Made by a program: the position numbers and the translations under genes. 64,000 nt of DNA, taken from positions 1,736,001 through 1,800,000 of the forward strand of contig NZ_CP052860.1 of NCBI RefSeq assembly GCF_012935715.1, written 5' to 3'. A model generated the notes under the pieces. It ran no database searches, was not told the origin of the DNA, and was given only the letters and a program-made list of their open reading frames with translations. Source of the DNA: Pseudomonas sp. ADAK13 (GTDB taxonomy: Bacteria > Pseudomonadota > Gammaproteobacteria > Pseudomonadales > Pseudomonadaceae). This document shows positions 21,963 through 31,071 of this stretch, in pieces; the first letter of the stretch is position 1, and each line of letters starts with the position of its first letter.

Positions 21963-23629
21963 ATTGGTTGAATCTTGAGCACTTGTTGCTTGAGCCTGTA
22001 GGTCAGCGTTGGGTCACCACCGAACCTGCCCTGGATCACCCACAGTTATGGGAGAAATCCCTGAGCCTGGCCGCCGGGTTGCAAGCCCGGGGCATCCAGC
22101 GCCTGGCGGTGCACCTGGAAGATGCCGGCTTGCTGGCGATCGCCCTGCTGGGTGCATGGCGGGCCGGGGTGAACGTGTTGTTGCCCGCCGACCTGCAACC
22201 TCAAACGCGCCAACGCTGGGACGACGCCGTCGACGCCTGGCTGACCGAGGCCAGCGAGCTGGAAGCGCTCTATCAAGCGCCATTGAGCGCCGCGGCCCTG
22301 GACCTGGACGCCTGCTGCCTGAGCCTGTGCACCTCCGGTTCCAGTGGCGGGCCCAAGCGCATCGACAAAACCCTGCGCCAGATGGCCAATGAGGTCCGGG
22401 CGCTGGAAACCCTGTGGGGCGCCGACCTCGGTGAGGCCTGCATCATCGGCAGCGTCGCCACCCAGCATATCTATGGTTTGCTGTTCCGGGTGCTGTGGCC
22501 GCTGTGTGCCGGGCGTACGTTTGTGCGTCAGCAGCTGGCGTTCCCCGAAGATTTACAGCGCGCCAGCCGCGCACACCCGCAGTTCGCCTGGGTCGCCAGC
22601 CCGGCATTGCTCAAGCGCATGGGCGACAACCTCGACTGGCCGGCCCTAACACCGGTCAAGCGGGTGTTCTCCTCCGGCGGCGCGTTACCCCTTGAAGCCG
22701 CCAGCAGCCTGCATCAACGCTTGCAGCAGTGGCCGACGGAAATCCTCGGCAGCTCGGAAACCGGCGGCATCGCCTGGCGCCAGGGCGCGCACCCGTGGCA
22801 GCCGTTTGCCGACGTGCACCTGACCCAGGACGCCGACGGTGCCTTGCGCATTGCCTCGCCGTACCTGCCCGCCGGGCATATCGAGCACACCGCCGACGCC
22901 GCAAATATCCATGCCGACGGTCGCTTCGAATTGCTGGGCCGCCTGGACCGCATCGTCAAGCTGGAAGAGAAACGCATCTCCCTGCCGATGCTCGAACAAG
23001 CGCTGGCCGACCATGCCTGGGTCGCCGAAACCCGCCTTGGCGTGGTGCAGGAGAACCGCGCGTCCCTCGGTGCCCTCGTGGTGCTCAGTGCTGAAGGCTT
23101 GCATGCCCTGCGCAATCAGGGCCGGCGCACCGTCACCCAAACCCTGCGCCAGCACCTGAGCCAACACTGCGAAGCCCTGGCCCTGCCCCGCCGCTGGCGC
23201 CTGTTGCGCCAGTTGCCGTTGAACAGCCAAGGCAAGTTGCCCCAGGCTGACGTCGAAGCCCTGCTGCTGGCGCCCCGCCCTAAAGCGCCGGAAGTGCTGG
23301 AGCACGTCGAAGCCAACGGCGAGTGGACCCTGCAACTGGCGATCCCGCCGGACCTCGCCTACTTCAGTGGCCACTTCCCGCAAACCCCGGTGCTGCCGGG
23401 TGTGGTGCAGGTGGATTGGGCCCTGAACCTGGGCCAGCAACTGCTCAACCTGCCGGGGCAATTCGCCGGAATGGAAGTGCTCAAGTTCCAGCAACTGGTG
23501 CGCCCGGACGACCGGATCGAACTGCACCTGCGGTTCGATCAGGAGCGCAGCAAGCTGTACTTCGCCTACCGCAATGAGACGGCGGCCTGCTCCAGTGGGC
23601 GTATTCTTTTGGAGCTGGCGAGTGAATAA
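21959..23629 (+). CDS. AMP-dependent acyl ligase fused to a hotdog dehydratase
   Basis: 556 residues with two domains. The N-terminal part (1-450) is an ANL adenylating enzyme: [18 protein letters not shown] (phosphate loop), [31 protein letters not shown] (Asp/Arg hinge and catalytic Lys region). The last 100 residues are a FabA/FabZ-like hotdog with [20 protein letters not shown], retaining the catalytic GHFP His. It probably activates and loads an aryl acid onto an ACP and dehydrates 3-hydroxyacyl intermediates. In several related clusters these are separate genes. Start ATG 21959 overlaps the membrane protein stop. Confidence 0.9.
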   Translation: MNWLNLEHLLLEPVGQRWVTTEPALDHPQLWEKSLSLAAGLQARGIQRLAVHLEDAGLLAIALLGAWRAGVNVLLPADLQPQTRQRWDDAVDAWLTEASELEALYQAPLSAAALDLDACCLSLCTSGSSGGPKRIDKTLRQMANEVRALETLWGADLGEACIIGSVATQHIYGLLFRVLWPLCAGRTFVRQQLAFPEDLQRASRAHPQFAWVASPALLKRMGDNLDWPALTPVKRVFSSGGALPLEAASSLHQRLQQWPTEILGSSETGGIAWRQGAHPWQPFADVHLTQDADGALRIASPYLPAGHIEHTADAANIHADGRFELLGRLDRIVKLEEKRISLPMLEQALADHAWVAETRLGVVQENRASLGALVVLSAEGLHALRNQGRRTVTQTLRQHLSQHCEALALPRRWRLLRQLPLNSQGKLPQADVEALLLAPRPKAPEVLEHVEANGEWTLQLAIPPDLAYFSGHFPQTPVLPGVVQVDWALNLGQQLLNLPGQFAGMEVLKFQQLVRPDDRIELHLRFDQERSKLYFAYRNETAACSSGRILLELASE

Positions 23630-23655
23630 CCCTCTGTGGCGCTGCCGTTCCCTGC

Positions 23656-23783
23656 GGCGAGGGGGCTTATCCCCCGTTGGGCTGCGAAGCAGCCCCAAAA
23701 CCGGTGGAGGCGTTCTGCCTGACACACTGCGGGTACCTTATGGGGGCTGCTTCGCAGCCCAACGGGGGATAAGCCCCCTCGCC
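23656..23783. repeat. REP inverted pair inside the biosynthetic operon (GGCGAGGGGGCTTATC type)
   Basis: Two 41-base arms (23656-23696 and 23743-23783) are perfect inverted complements: GGCGAGGGGGCTTATCCCCC... and ...GGGGGATAAGCCCCCTCGCC. A partial third arm follows at 23789-23806. It fills the only large internal gap (206 bp) of the cluster, between the ligase-dehydratase and the glycosyltransferase genes, and would form a very stable RNA hairpin. Confidence 0.9.
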
Positions 23784-23835
23784 ACAACAAGCCCCCTCGC
23801 CACAGGTTATCCGTCGAGCCAAAAAAGAGGCCCGC

Positions 23836-24570
23836 ATGCATAACCCCTGCGCCCTGATCCCGGTCTACAACCACGAGGCCGCCGTGCCCGCCGTGGTCAG
23901 CACCGTGCTGGACAGCGGCCTGCCGTGCCTGCTGGTAGACGACGGCAGCAGCGCCGCCTGCGCCGCCGTGCTGGCGCAACTGGCAAGCCTCGACAACGTC
24001 TTCCTGTTGACCCTGCCCACCAACCAGGGCAAGGGCGCCGCCGTGATGGCCGGCTTTCGCGAAGCCGCGCGCCTGGGCTTCTCCCATGCCCTGCAAGTGG
24101 ACGCCGATGGCCAACACGACCTGCGGGAAGTCGGCACCTTCCTCGACGCCTCGCGCACCCACCCGAACGCGGTGATCTGCGGCTACCCGGAATACGACGA
24201 CAGCGTGCCCAAGGGCCGCCTTTACGCGCGCTACCTGACCCACGTGTGGGTGTGGATCAACACGTTGTCGCTGCAAATCCGCGACTCAATGTGCGGCTTT
24301 CGCGTGTATCCCTTGCCACCGGTATTGGCGTTGATGGACTCGGCCAACATCGGCAAGCGCATGGATTTCGACTCCGACATCCTGGTGCGCCTGGCATGGC
24401 GCAATCAGCCGATGCGCTGGCTGCCGACCAAGGTGCACTACCCCGCCGACGGTCTGTCGCACTTTCGCCTGTTCCACGACAACGCCCTGATTTCCTCGAT
24501 GCACACCCGGCTGTTCTTCGGCATGTTGGTACGCGCCCCGATGATCCTCTGGCACCGGTGGAAAGCATGA
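23836..24570 (+). CDS. Family 2 glycosyltransferase
   Basis: 244 residues, GT-A fold. N-terminal ALIPVYNHEAAVPAVVSTVL, LLVDDGSSAACAAVL, the donor/metal motif LQVDADGQHDLREV and the acceptor-side IRDSMCGFRVYPL. Soluble apart from a hydrophobic patch, resembling dolichyl-phosphate-mannose-synthase-like enzymes. In arylpolyene clusters a GT2 next to an LpxL-type acyltransferase is thought to build the lipid/sugar part to which the polyene is attached; the donor sugar is unknown. Stop overlaps the next ATG (ATGA). Confidence 0.92.
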   Translation: MHNPCALIPVYNHEAAVPAVVSTVLDSGLPCLLVDDGSSAACAAVLAQLASLDNVFLLTLPTNQGKGAAVMAGFREAARLGFSHALQVDADGQHDLREVGTFLDASRTHPNAVICGYPEYDDSVPKGRLYARYLTHVWVWINTLSLQIRDSMCGFRVYPLPPVLALMDSANIGKRMDFDSDILVRLAWRNQPMRWLPTKVHYPADGLSHFRLFHDNALISSMHTRLFFGMLVRAPMILWHRWKA

Positions 24571-25502
24571 CCCAGGACACTAAACACTGGGCCGACCGCG
24601 AAGAACGCGGCAGTTTCTGGCTGATGAAATTCACCGCCTTCGCCGCCAAAGTCCTCGGGCGCCGGCTGTTGAGCCCGCTGCTGTACGGCATCGTTTTCTA
24701 CTTCTTCCTGTTCGGCCGCACCGCGCGCCAAAGCGCCTGGCAGTACCAGCAGCGCCTGGCCGACTGGAGCCAGCGCGACGACCTGCGCCCCACCCACACA
24801 CGGGTCTTCGGACAGTTCATGGCCTTCGCCGATGCGTTGCTGGACAAGCTCGACGTGTGGAACGGCAAGCTGCGCCTGGACCAGATCGAAATCATCGACT
24901 CGGCCCAACTGCGCGGCCAACTGCGCAGCGAACGCGGCCAGATGCTGGTGGGCGCGCACCTGGGCAATCTTGAAGTGTGCCGCGCCCTCGCCGAACTGGG
25001 CGAAAAGGTCACTATGAACGTGCTGGTGCACACCAAGCACGCCGAACGCTTCAACCGGATCCTGGGCGAAGCCGGGGCGACCCATTTGCGCCTGATCCAG
25101 GTCAGCGAACTCGACCCTGCGGTAATGATGATGCTCAGCCAGCGCCTGGACGACGGCGAGTGGCTGGCGATTGCGGGCGACCGCGTGCCGCTGCATGGCG
25201 GGCGCACGGTGCGGGTGGATTTCCTCGGCCATGACGCCGCCTTTCCCCAGGGCCCGTGGCTGCTGGCCGGCCTGCTGAAATGCCCGGTCAACCTGCTGAT
25301 GTGCTTGAAGCATCAAGGCCGTTATCGCCTGATCATCGAGCCGTTCGCCCGCCTGATCGAATGGAAACGCAGCGACCGCCAGCAGGTGATCGCCCAATGG
25401 ACCGCCCGCTACGCCGAGCGCCTGGGCCAGTTCTGCCTGGAAGCGCCTCAACAATGGTTCAACTTTTACCCTTTCTGGAAGACCGATGACGACGCATCTT
25501 GA
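24567..25502 (+). CDS. LpxL/HtrB-like acyltransferase
   Basis: 311 residues related to lipid A late acyltransferases: N-terminal membrane segment (LLSPLLYGIVFYFFLFGRTA), then LVGAHLGNLEVCRAL in the place of the HxxxxD/E catalytic motif (H-L-G-N-L-E), GEWLAIAGDRVPLHGGRTV and QWFNFYPFW near the C terminus. Transfers an acyl (possibly the aryl-polyenoyl) chain at the inner membrane. It overlaps the glycosyltransferase gene by 4 bp and the ammonia-lyase gene by 17 bp. Confidence 0.88.
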   Translation: MTQDTKHWADREERGSFWLMKFTAFAAKVLGRRLLSPLLYGIVFYFFLFGRTARQSAWQYQQRLADWSQRDDLRPTHTRVFGQFMAFADALLDKLDVWNGKLRLDQIEIIDSAQLRGQLRSERGQMLVGAHLGNLEVCRALAELGEKVTMNVLVHTKHAERFNRILGEAGATHLRLIQVSELDPAVMMMLSQRLDDGEWLAIAGDRVPLHGGRTVRVDFLGHDAAFPQGPWLLAGLLKCPVNLLMCLKHQGRYRLIIEPFARLIEWKRSDRQQVIAQWTARYAERLGQFCLEAPQQWFNFYPFWKTDDDAS

Positions 25503-27027
25503 GCCGGTAACCTTCGGCGAACTCCCCCTGCGCATCGAAGACGTGCTGGCCCTGGCCAACCGTCAGGCGCCGACTCAACTGCAAGCCGATGCCGCGTATC
25601 GCCAGCGTATCGCCAAGGGCGCGCAGTTCCTCGATTCGTTGCTGGACAAGGAAGGCGTGATCTACGGCGTGACCACCGGCTACGGCGATTCGTGCGTGGT
25701 GGCGGTGCCGTTGCAGCACGTCGAAGCGCTGCCCCGCCACCTTTACACCTTCCACGGCTGCGGCCTGGGCAAGTTGCTGGACGCGCAAGCCACACGCGCC
25801 GTGCTGGCCGCGCGGTTGCAGTCGCTGTGCCACGGCGTGTCCGGGGTACGCGTGGAGTTGCTGGAGCGCCTGCACGCGTTCCTTGAATTCGACGTGCTGC
25901 CGCTGATTCCGGAAGAAGGCTCGGTGGGCGCCAGCGGTGATTTGACGCCGCTGTCCTACGTGGCTGCGACCTTGTCCGGCGAGCGCGAGGTGATGTTCCG
26001 TGGCGAACGTCGCCAGGCCGCCGACGTGCACCGCGAGCTGGGCTGGGACCCGCTGGTGCTGCGCCCGAAAGAAGCCCTGGCCTTGATGAACGGCACCGCG
26101 GTGATGACCGGCCTCGCCTGCCTGGCTTTCGCCCGCGCCGACTACCTGCTGCAACTGGCCACGCGCATCACCGCGCTGAACGTGGTGGCGCTGCAAGGCA
26201 ACCCGGAGCATTTCGACGAGCGCCTGTTTGCCGCCAAGCCGCACCCGGGGCAGATGCAAGTTGCCGCCTGGCTGCGTAAGGACCTGGCGATTGATGCCCC
26301 GACCGCGCCGCTGCATCGCCTGCAAGATCGCTATTCGCTGCGCTGCGCGCCCCACGTGTTGGGCGTGTTGGCTGACAGCCTGAACTGGCTGCGCTCGTTC
26401 ATCGAGATCGAACTCAACAGCGCCAACGACAACCCGATCATCGACGCAGAAGAAGAACGCGTGCTGCACGGCGGCCACTTCTACGGCGGCCACATTGCCT
26501 TCGCCATGGACAGCCTCAAGACCCTGGTGGCCAACGTCGCCGACCTGCTGGACCGCCAGCTCGCCCTGCTGGTGGACGTGCGTTACAACCACGGCCTGCC
26601 GAGCAATCTGTCGGGCGCGCCAGCCGAGCGGGCGATGATCAACCACGGCTTCAAGGCCGTGCAGATCGGCACCAGCGCCTGGACCGCCGAGGCGCTGAAA
26701 AACACCATGCCGGCCAGCGTGTTCTCGCGCTCCACCGAATGCCACAACCAGGACAAGGTGAGCATGGGCACCATCGCCGCCCGCGATGCGATTCGCGTGC
26801 TGGAGCTGACCGAACAAGTCGCCGCCGCCACCTTGCTGGCCGCCAACCAGGGCGTTTGGCTGCGGGCCCAGGCTGAGGACGCGCGCCCGCTGCCACCGGC
26901 GCTGGCCGCCATGCACGAAGAATTGGCCAAGGACTTCCCGCCGGTCATCGAAGACCGCGCCCTGGAAGGCGAACTGCGCCTGTGCCTGAAACGCATCGCC
27001 GAGCAACACTGGAGGCTGCATGCGTAG
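25486..27027 (+). CDS. MIO-type aromatic amino acid ammonia-lyase (HAL/PAL/TAL family)
   Basis: 513 residues. The self-forming MIO cofactor triad is Ala149-Ser150-Gly151 in EGSVGASGDLTPLSY, and catalytic Tyr60 lies in VIYGVTTGYGDS. Further family blocks: RYSLRCAPHVLG, ELNSANDNPIIDAEEERVLH, HNQDKVSMGTIAARD. Eliminates ammonia from His, Phe or Tyr to give an arylacrylate. The selectivity pair is Phe89-His90 (LYTFHGCG); HutH has Ser-His and Rhodobacter TAL has His-Leu, so the substrate is not settled. Within a polyene cluster a role in making a cinnamate/coumarate-like starter is plausible, as for the flexirubin tyrosine ammonia-lyase. No other hut genes are present. Confidence 0.9.
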   Translation: MTTHLEPVTFGELPLRIEDVLALANRQAPTQLQADAAYRQRIAKGAQFLDSLLDKEGVIYGVTTGYGDSCVVAVPLQHVEALPRHLYTFHGCGLGKLLDAQATRAVLAARLQSLCHGVSGVRVELLERLHAFLEFDVLPLIPEEGSVGASGDLTPLSYVAATLSGEREVMFRGERRQAADVHRELGWDPLVLRPKEALALMNGTAVMTGLACLAFARADYLLQLATRITALNVVALQGNPEHFDERLFAAKPHPGQMQVAAWLRKDLAIDAPTAPLHRLQDRYSLRCAPHVLGVLADSLNWLRSFIEIELNSANDNPIIDAEEERVLHGGHFYGGHIAFAMDSLKTLVANVADLLDRQLALLVDVRYNHGLPSNLSGAPAERAMINHGFKAVQIGTSAWTAEALKNTMPASVFSRSTECHNQDKVSMGTIAARDAIRVLELTEQVAAATLLAANQGVWLRAQAEDARPLPPALAAMHEELAKDFPPVIEDRALEGELRLCLKRIAEQHWRLHA

Positions 27028-27445
27028 CCAGGGCGTGTTGCACTGCGACACTGAAATCCTCGTGCCGTTTTTCGACATCGACACTATGAACGTGGTGTGG
27101 CACGGGCACTACGTGAAGTACCTGGAAGTCGCCCGTTGCGCCTTGCTGGACAAGCTCGGCCACAACTACACCACGATGCTGGAGTCGGGCTACGCCTGGC
27201 CGGTGATCGATATGCAGCTGCGCTATGTGCGCGGCGCGACCTTCGGCCAGACCATCACTGTGCGTGCCAGCCTGGTGGAGTGGGAGAACCGCTTGAAGGT
27301 CAATTACCTGATCAGCGACAAGGCCACCGGCGAGCGCCTGACCCGCGCCAGCACCGTGCAAGTGGCGGTAGAGATTGCCAGCCGCGAGATGCAACTGGCG
27401 TCGCCGAAGGTGTTTGTCGAAGCGGTCGAGAGGGCGTTGGCATGA
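27020..27445 (+). CDS. 4HBT hotdog acyl-CoA/ACP thioesterase
   Basis: 141 residues of the 4-hydroxybenzoyl-CoA thioesterase fold: PFFDIDTMNVVWHGHYVKYL holds the catalytic Asp and the WHGHY motif. Probably releases or proofreads chains on the cluster ACPs. Starts 8 bp before the ammonia-lyase stop. Confidence 0.92.
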   Translation: MRSQGVLHCDTEILVPFFDIDTMNVVWHGHYVKYLEVARCALLDKLGHNYTTMLESGYAWPVIDMQLRYVRGATFGQTITVRASLVEWENRLKVNYLISDKATGERLTRASTVQVAVEIASREMQLASPKVFVEAVERALA

Positions 27446-28032
27446 AAGCGTTAATCGTCCTGGCGGGCTTGCTGCTGAGCCTCAGCGCCCATGCCTTCGA
27501 CCTGCAACAGCTCAGCGACCAGTTGGCAAAGCCGTCGGTGATCCACGGCAACTTCGTCCAGGAGAAACACCTGCGCGCCCTGCCGCAGCCACTGACCAGC
27601 AAGGGCACCTTTGTGCTGGCCAAGGACCACGGCCTGTTGTGGCTGCTGAAAACCCCGCTGCAACAGGACTACCGCATCAGCGCCAGCGGCATCGCCCGGC
27701 GTGATGCCAATGGCTGGCAACTGCTGCCGAACAAGAGCGCCGGTGCCGAGCAGAACCGTTTGTTCCTCGCGGTGTTGCAGGGCGACAGCAGCGGCTTGCA
27801 ACGTGACTTCGAGCTGCAACTGCAAGGCGACGCCCAGCAGTGGAAACTCACGCTGATCCCACGCTCGCTCCTGCTCAAGCAGGTGTTCACCCGGATCAAT
27901 ATCGACGGCGGCGAGCTGGTGCAAAAAATCGAGCTGCTGGAAACCCAAGGCGACAGCACCGTACTGCGCATGCAGGACAGCACCAGCCGCCAACCCTTGA
28001 GCGACGCGGAGCAACACGACTTTGCCGAGTGA
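27442..28032 (+). CDS. LolA-like periplasmic carrier protein
   Basis: 196 residues with a signal peptide (MKALIVLAGLLLSLSAHA, cleavage after AHA) and a LolA/LolB-like beta-barrel pattern: VIHGNFVQEKHLRALPQPL, SKGTFVLAKDHGLLWLLKTP. LolA-like members of arylpolyene clusters are thought to carry the lipid-linked polyene across the periplasm to the outer membrane. Overlaps the thioesterase stop by ATGA and the exporter start by 11 bp. Confidence 0.88.
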   Translation: MKALIVLAGLLLSLSAHAFDLQQLSDQLAKPSVIHGNFVQEKHLRALPQPLTSKGTFVLAKDHGLLWLLKTPLQQDYRISASGIARRDANGWQLLPNKSAGAEQNRLFLAVLQGDSSGLQRDFELQLQGDAQQWKLTLIPRSLLLKQVFTRINIDGGELVQKIELLETQGDSTVLRMQDSTSRQPLSDAEQHDFAE

Positions 28033-30340
28033 ACGCTGGTTGCCGCGCCTGTTCCTGATCCTGCTGGTGGCCGTGTTGGCCCTGGCGGGCTGGCAATGGC
28101 GCCATGGCGCGCCGCTGTCGGCGAACCTGATGGAACTGGTGCCCGGCACCGCGCCGGACGCCTTGGAGCTGCGCGCCGAACAACGCATGCAGGAACCGCT
28201 GAACCGCGAAATGCTGGTGCTGGTGGGGCATGCCGACCGGCAAAAAGCCGTGGCCCTGGCCCAGCAATTGGGCGAGCGCTGGCAAGCCAGCGGCCTGTTT
28301 GAAAAGGTCCAGTGGAACCTGCAAGCCGACCTCCCGGCCCTGCGTCAGCAGTTGCTGCAAGGCCGGTTGGCAATGCTCTCGGCCAAAGACCGCGAGCAGT
28401 TGATCGACGAGCCCCAGGCGTTTATTCAGCAGCGCGTTCAGGCGCTGTTCGACCCGTTCACCGGTTTCAGCCTCGTGCCAAGCCAGGACGATTGGCTGGG
28501 CCTCACCGGGCGCATCCAGAACAGCCAGCCGCAGCACGGGTCGGTGCAACTGGATATTGGCAGCGGCGCGTTGATCGCCGATGCCGACGGCAAAAGCTGG
28601 GTGCTGCTGCGGGCGCGCACCACCGGCAATGCCTTCGACATGAAACTGCCGCTGCAAGTGGCCGAATTACTCAAGGCCAGCCGCGGGCAGGCCGACCAGC
28701 AAGGCGCGCAATTGCTCGCTGCCAGCGGCCTGCTGTATGCGGCCAACGGTCAGCAGCAGGCGACACGGGAAATCACCTGGGTGGGCGGCGGCGCGACAGT
28801 CGGGATTCTGTTGCTGTTGCTGCTGGCTTTCCGGCGCTGGCGGGTGTTGCTGGCGTTTGTGCCGGTGCTGGTGGGCATGTTGTTTGGCGCGGTGGCGTGT
28901 GTGGCGCTGTTCGGGCATATGCATGTGATCACGCTGGTGCTGGGCTCAAGCCTGATCGGCGTGGCGGTGGATTACCCGCTGCATTACCTGTCCAAGAGCT
29001 GGAGCATGAGCCCGTGGCGCAGCTGGCCGGCGTTGCGCCTGACCTTGCCGGGCCTGAGCCTGAGCCTGGCCACCAGTTGCATCGGTTACCTGGCCCTGGC
29101 CTGGACACCGTTCCCGGCACTGACGCAAATCGCGGTGTTCTCGGCAGCGGGCCTGGTGGGCGCTTACCTGTCGGCCGTGTGCCTGCTGCCAGCCCTGCTC
29201 AAGGGCGTCGACCTGCGCCCGGCCCAATGGCCGCTGCGCATTGCCGAGTTCCTGCTGAGCGTGCGCGAGTCGCTGCTCAAGCGCCTGCCTAGTCCGGTGT
29301 TGCTGGTACTGGTGCTGGTGTTTTGCGCCGGCGGCCTGTGGCACCTGAACAGCAAAAACGATATCCGCCAATGGATCGGCGCCCCGCCGCAGCTGCTGCA
29401 GGAAGCCCAGGCCGTTGCGCGCATTACGGGGTTCCAACCCACCAGCCAGTTTTTCCTGGTGCGGGCAGACAATCAGCCGCAGCTGCTGGAGCGCCAGGCT
29501 GCACTGAGCCAGCGTCTGGATCAGTTGGTGAACATGGACAAGCTCCAGGGTTACCTGGCACTCAACCAGTTGGTCAGCGCACCGGCCGAGCAACAGCAAC
29601 TGCGTGACGCCCTGAACACGTTGCCGCAGTACTGGCAGCCATTGCTCGACCTTGGCGTGCCTGCCAGCGCGTTGCAAGCCGAGCTGGCCCAGTTGCAAGC
29701 CCTGCCCACCGAAGACATCGACGCCGCCTTGGTTGGCCCGTTGGCCGAGCCGTGGCGCACGCTGTGGCTGGGCAATGTCGACGGCGGCGTGGCCGCAATG
29801 GTGAGCCTCCAGGGCTTGAACAACCCGGCGTTGCTGCGGGTGCAGGCCCTGGACCTGCCCGGCGTGCAGTTGGTGGACCGCCTGGGCGACTTGAACCAGG
29901 TGTTTGCCGCCACGCAGATCAGCGCGGCCGAATTGAAGTTGATGTCGTGCGTGTTGATCGTTCTGTTGCTGATCCTGCCGTTCGGCTTCGGCGGTGCCCT
30001 GCGTATCGTCGCCCTGCCGCTGCTGGCGGCGCTGTGCAGCCTGGCCAGTCTCGGTTGGCTGGGGCAGCCACTGACGTTGTTCAGCCTGTTCGGCCTGCTG
30101 CTGGTGACCGCCATCAGCGTCGACTACGCGATCCTGATGCGTGAACAAATTGGCGGCGCCGCCGTGAGCCTGTTGGGCACACTGTTGGCCGCCGTGACTA
30201 CTTGGCTATCGTTCGGCCTGCTGGCCATTTCCAGCACACCGGCGGTGAGTAATTTTGGGCTGTCGGTGAGCCTGGGGCTGGCGTTCAGCTTCATGCTGGC
30301 GCCGTGGGCCGCCCCGTCCGGGACAAGGAAGAAAAGATGA
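28022..30340 (+). CDS. RND/MMPL-type exporter of the arylpolyene pathway
   Basis: 772 residues. One N-terminal helix (LFLILLVAVLALAGWQWRHG), a large periplasmic domain (about 30-250), a five-helix cluster (WVGGGATVGILLLLLLAF; HVITLVLGSSLIGVAVDY), another helix and periplasmic domain, and a second C-terminal helix cluster (LKLMSCVLIVLLLILPFGFG; FGLLLVTAISVDYAILM). The paired VDY motifs in the fourth-helix position of each half are typical of MMPL/RND transporters. Presumably exports the lipid-linked polyene to the LolA-like partner. Start TTG 28022 has GGAG 10 bp upstream. Confidence 0.9.
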   Translation: MPSERWLPRLFLILLVAVLALAGWQWRHGAPLSANLMELVPGTAPDALELRAEQRMQEPLNREMLVLVGHADRQKAVALAQQLGERWQASGLFEKVQWNLQADLPALRQQLLQGRLAMLSAKDREQLIDEPQAFIQQRVQALFDPFTGFSLVPSQDDWLGLTGRIQNSQPQHGSVQLDIGSGALIADADGKSWVLLRARTTGNAFDMKLPLQVAELLKASRGQADQQGAQLLAASGLLYAANGQQQATREITWVGGGATVGILLLLLLAFRRWRVLLAFVPVLVGMLFGAVACVALFGHMHVITLVLGSSLIGVAVDYPLHYLSKSWSMSPWRSWPALRLTLPGLSLSLATSCIGYLALAWTPFPALTQIAVFSAAGLVGAYLSAVCLLPALLKGVDLRPAQWPLRIAEFLLSVRESLLKRLPSPVLLVLVLVFCAGGLWHLNSKNDIRQWIGAPPQLLQEAQAVARITGFQPTSQFFLVRADNQPQLLERQAALSQRLDQLVNMDKLQGYLALNQLVSAPAEQQQLRDALNTLPQYWQPLLDLGVPASALQAELAQLQALPTEDIDAALVGPLAEPWRTLWLGNVDGGVAAMVSLQGLNNPALLRVQALDLPGVQLVDRLGDLNQVFAATQISAAELKLMSCVLIVLLLILPFGFGGALRIVALPLLAALCSLASLGWLGQPLTLFSLFGLLLVTAISVDYAILMREQIGGAAVSLLGTLLAAVTTWLSFGLLAISSTPAVSNFGLSVSLGLAFSFMLAPWAAPSGTRKKR

Positions 30341-31071
30341 GCAGCCAGTATTTAAGTAAGAACTACGTTGAGGAAACCAAATTCGGCTTCTGGTTCCTGC
30401 GCAGTCACACCTGGCAGCACCATGTGCTGCGTGTGGCAATCAATGACCTGCGCAGCCTGTTCAGCGACCCGCTGCCGGTTGCCCCGGTGCTGCTGGACGC
30501 CGGCTGCGGCCAGGGCAAATCGTTCCAGTACCTGCAGCAGGTGTTCGCCCCCGAACGGCTGATCGGCCTGGACGCAGACCCGCACAGCCTGGACCTGAGC
30601 CGCGCTGAAGCCGCGCGCCAGGGCTTGTCCATCGAGTTGATCGGCAGCGATTGCGCGACCCTCGATGTGCCCGACGCCAGTGTCGATGTGCTGTTCTGTC
30701 ACCAGACGTTCCATCACCTGGTGGAGCAACATCGCGCCCTGAAAGAGTTCTACCGGGTGCTCAAGCCGGGCGGCTATTTGCTGTTCGCCGAGTCCACCGA
30801 AGCCTACATCGACACCTGGGTGATTCGCTGGCTGTTCCGTCACCCGATGCATGTGCAAAAAAGCGCAGAAGAGTACCTTGAGATGATCCGCGAGCAGGGC
30901 TTTGAGTTCGGCCCGCAGAACGTCTCATACCCGTACCTGTGGTGGAGCCGCGCCACCGATTTCGGCCTGCTTGAGCGCTGGGGCCTGCGCCAGCCGCCGC
31001 CGGCCGGCCAGCGCGAAGAAACCCTGGTCAACGTGGTCGCCCGCAAACCTTTAGCGAGCCCTGAAACATGA
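30337..31071 (+). CDS. SAM-dependent class I methyltransferase
   Basis: 244 residues with SAM-binding motif I (VLLDAGCGQGKSFQYLQ), acidic motif II (LIGLDADPHSLDLS) and the post-motif FHHLVEQHRALKEFYRVLKPGGYLLFAE. A methyl branch on the aromatic ring or an O-methyl group is known in characterised arylpolyenes, making this the likely tailoring enzyme; target position unknown. ATGA overlaps on both sides. Confidence 0.92.
   Translation: MSSQYLSKNYVEETKFGFWFLRSHTWQHHVLRVAINDLRSLFSDPLPVAPVLLDAGCGQGKSFQYLQQVFAPERLIGLDADPHSLDLSRAEAARQGLSIELIGSDCATLDVPDASVDVLFCHQTFHHLVEQHRALKEFYRVLKPGGYLLFAESTEAYIDTWVIRWLFRHPMHVQKSAEEYLEMIREQGFEFGPQNVSYPYLWWSRATDFGLLERWGLRQPPPAGQREETLVNVVARKPLASPET

Noticed and set aside
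25486..27027. Calling the ammonia-lyase hutH (histidine degradation)
   Set aside because: No hut genes nearby, embedded and overlapping in the polyene operon, and the selectivity residues and NQDKVSMG block differ from P. putida HutH as I recall it.
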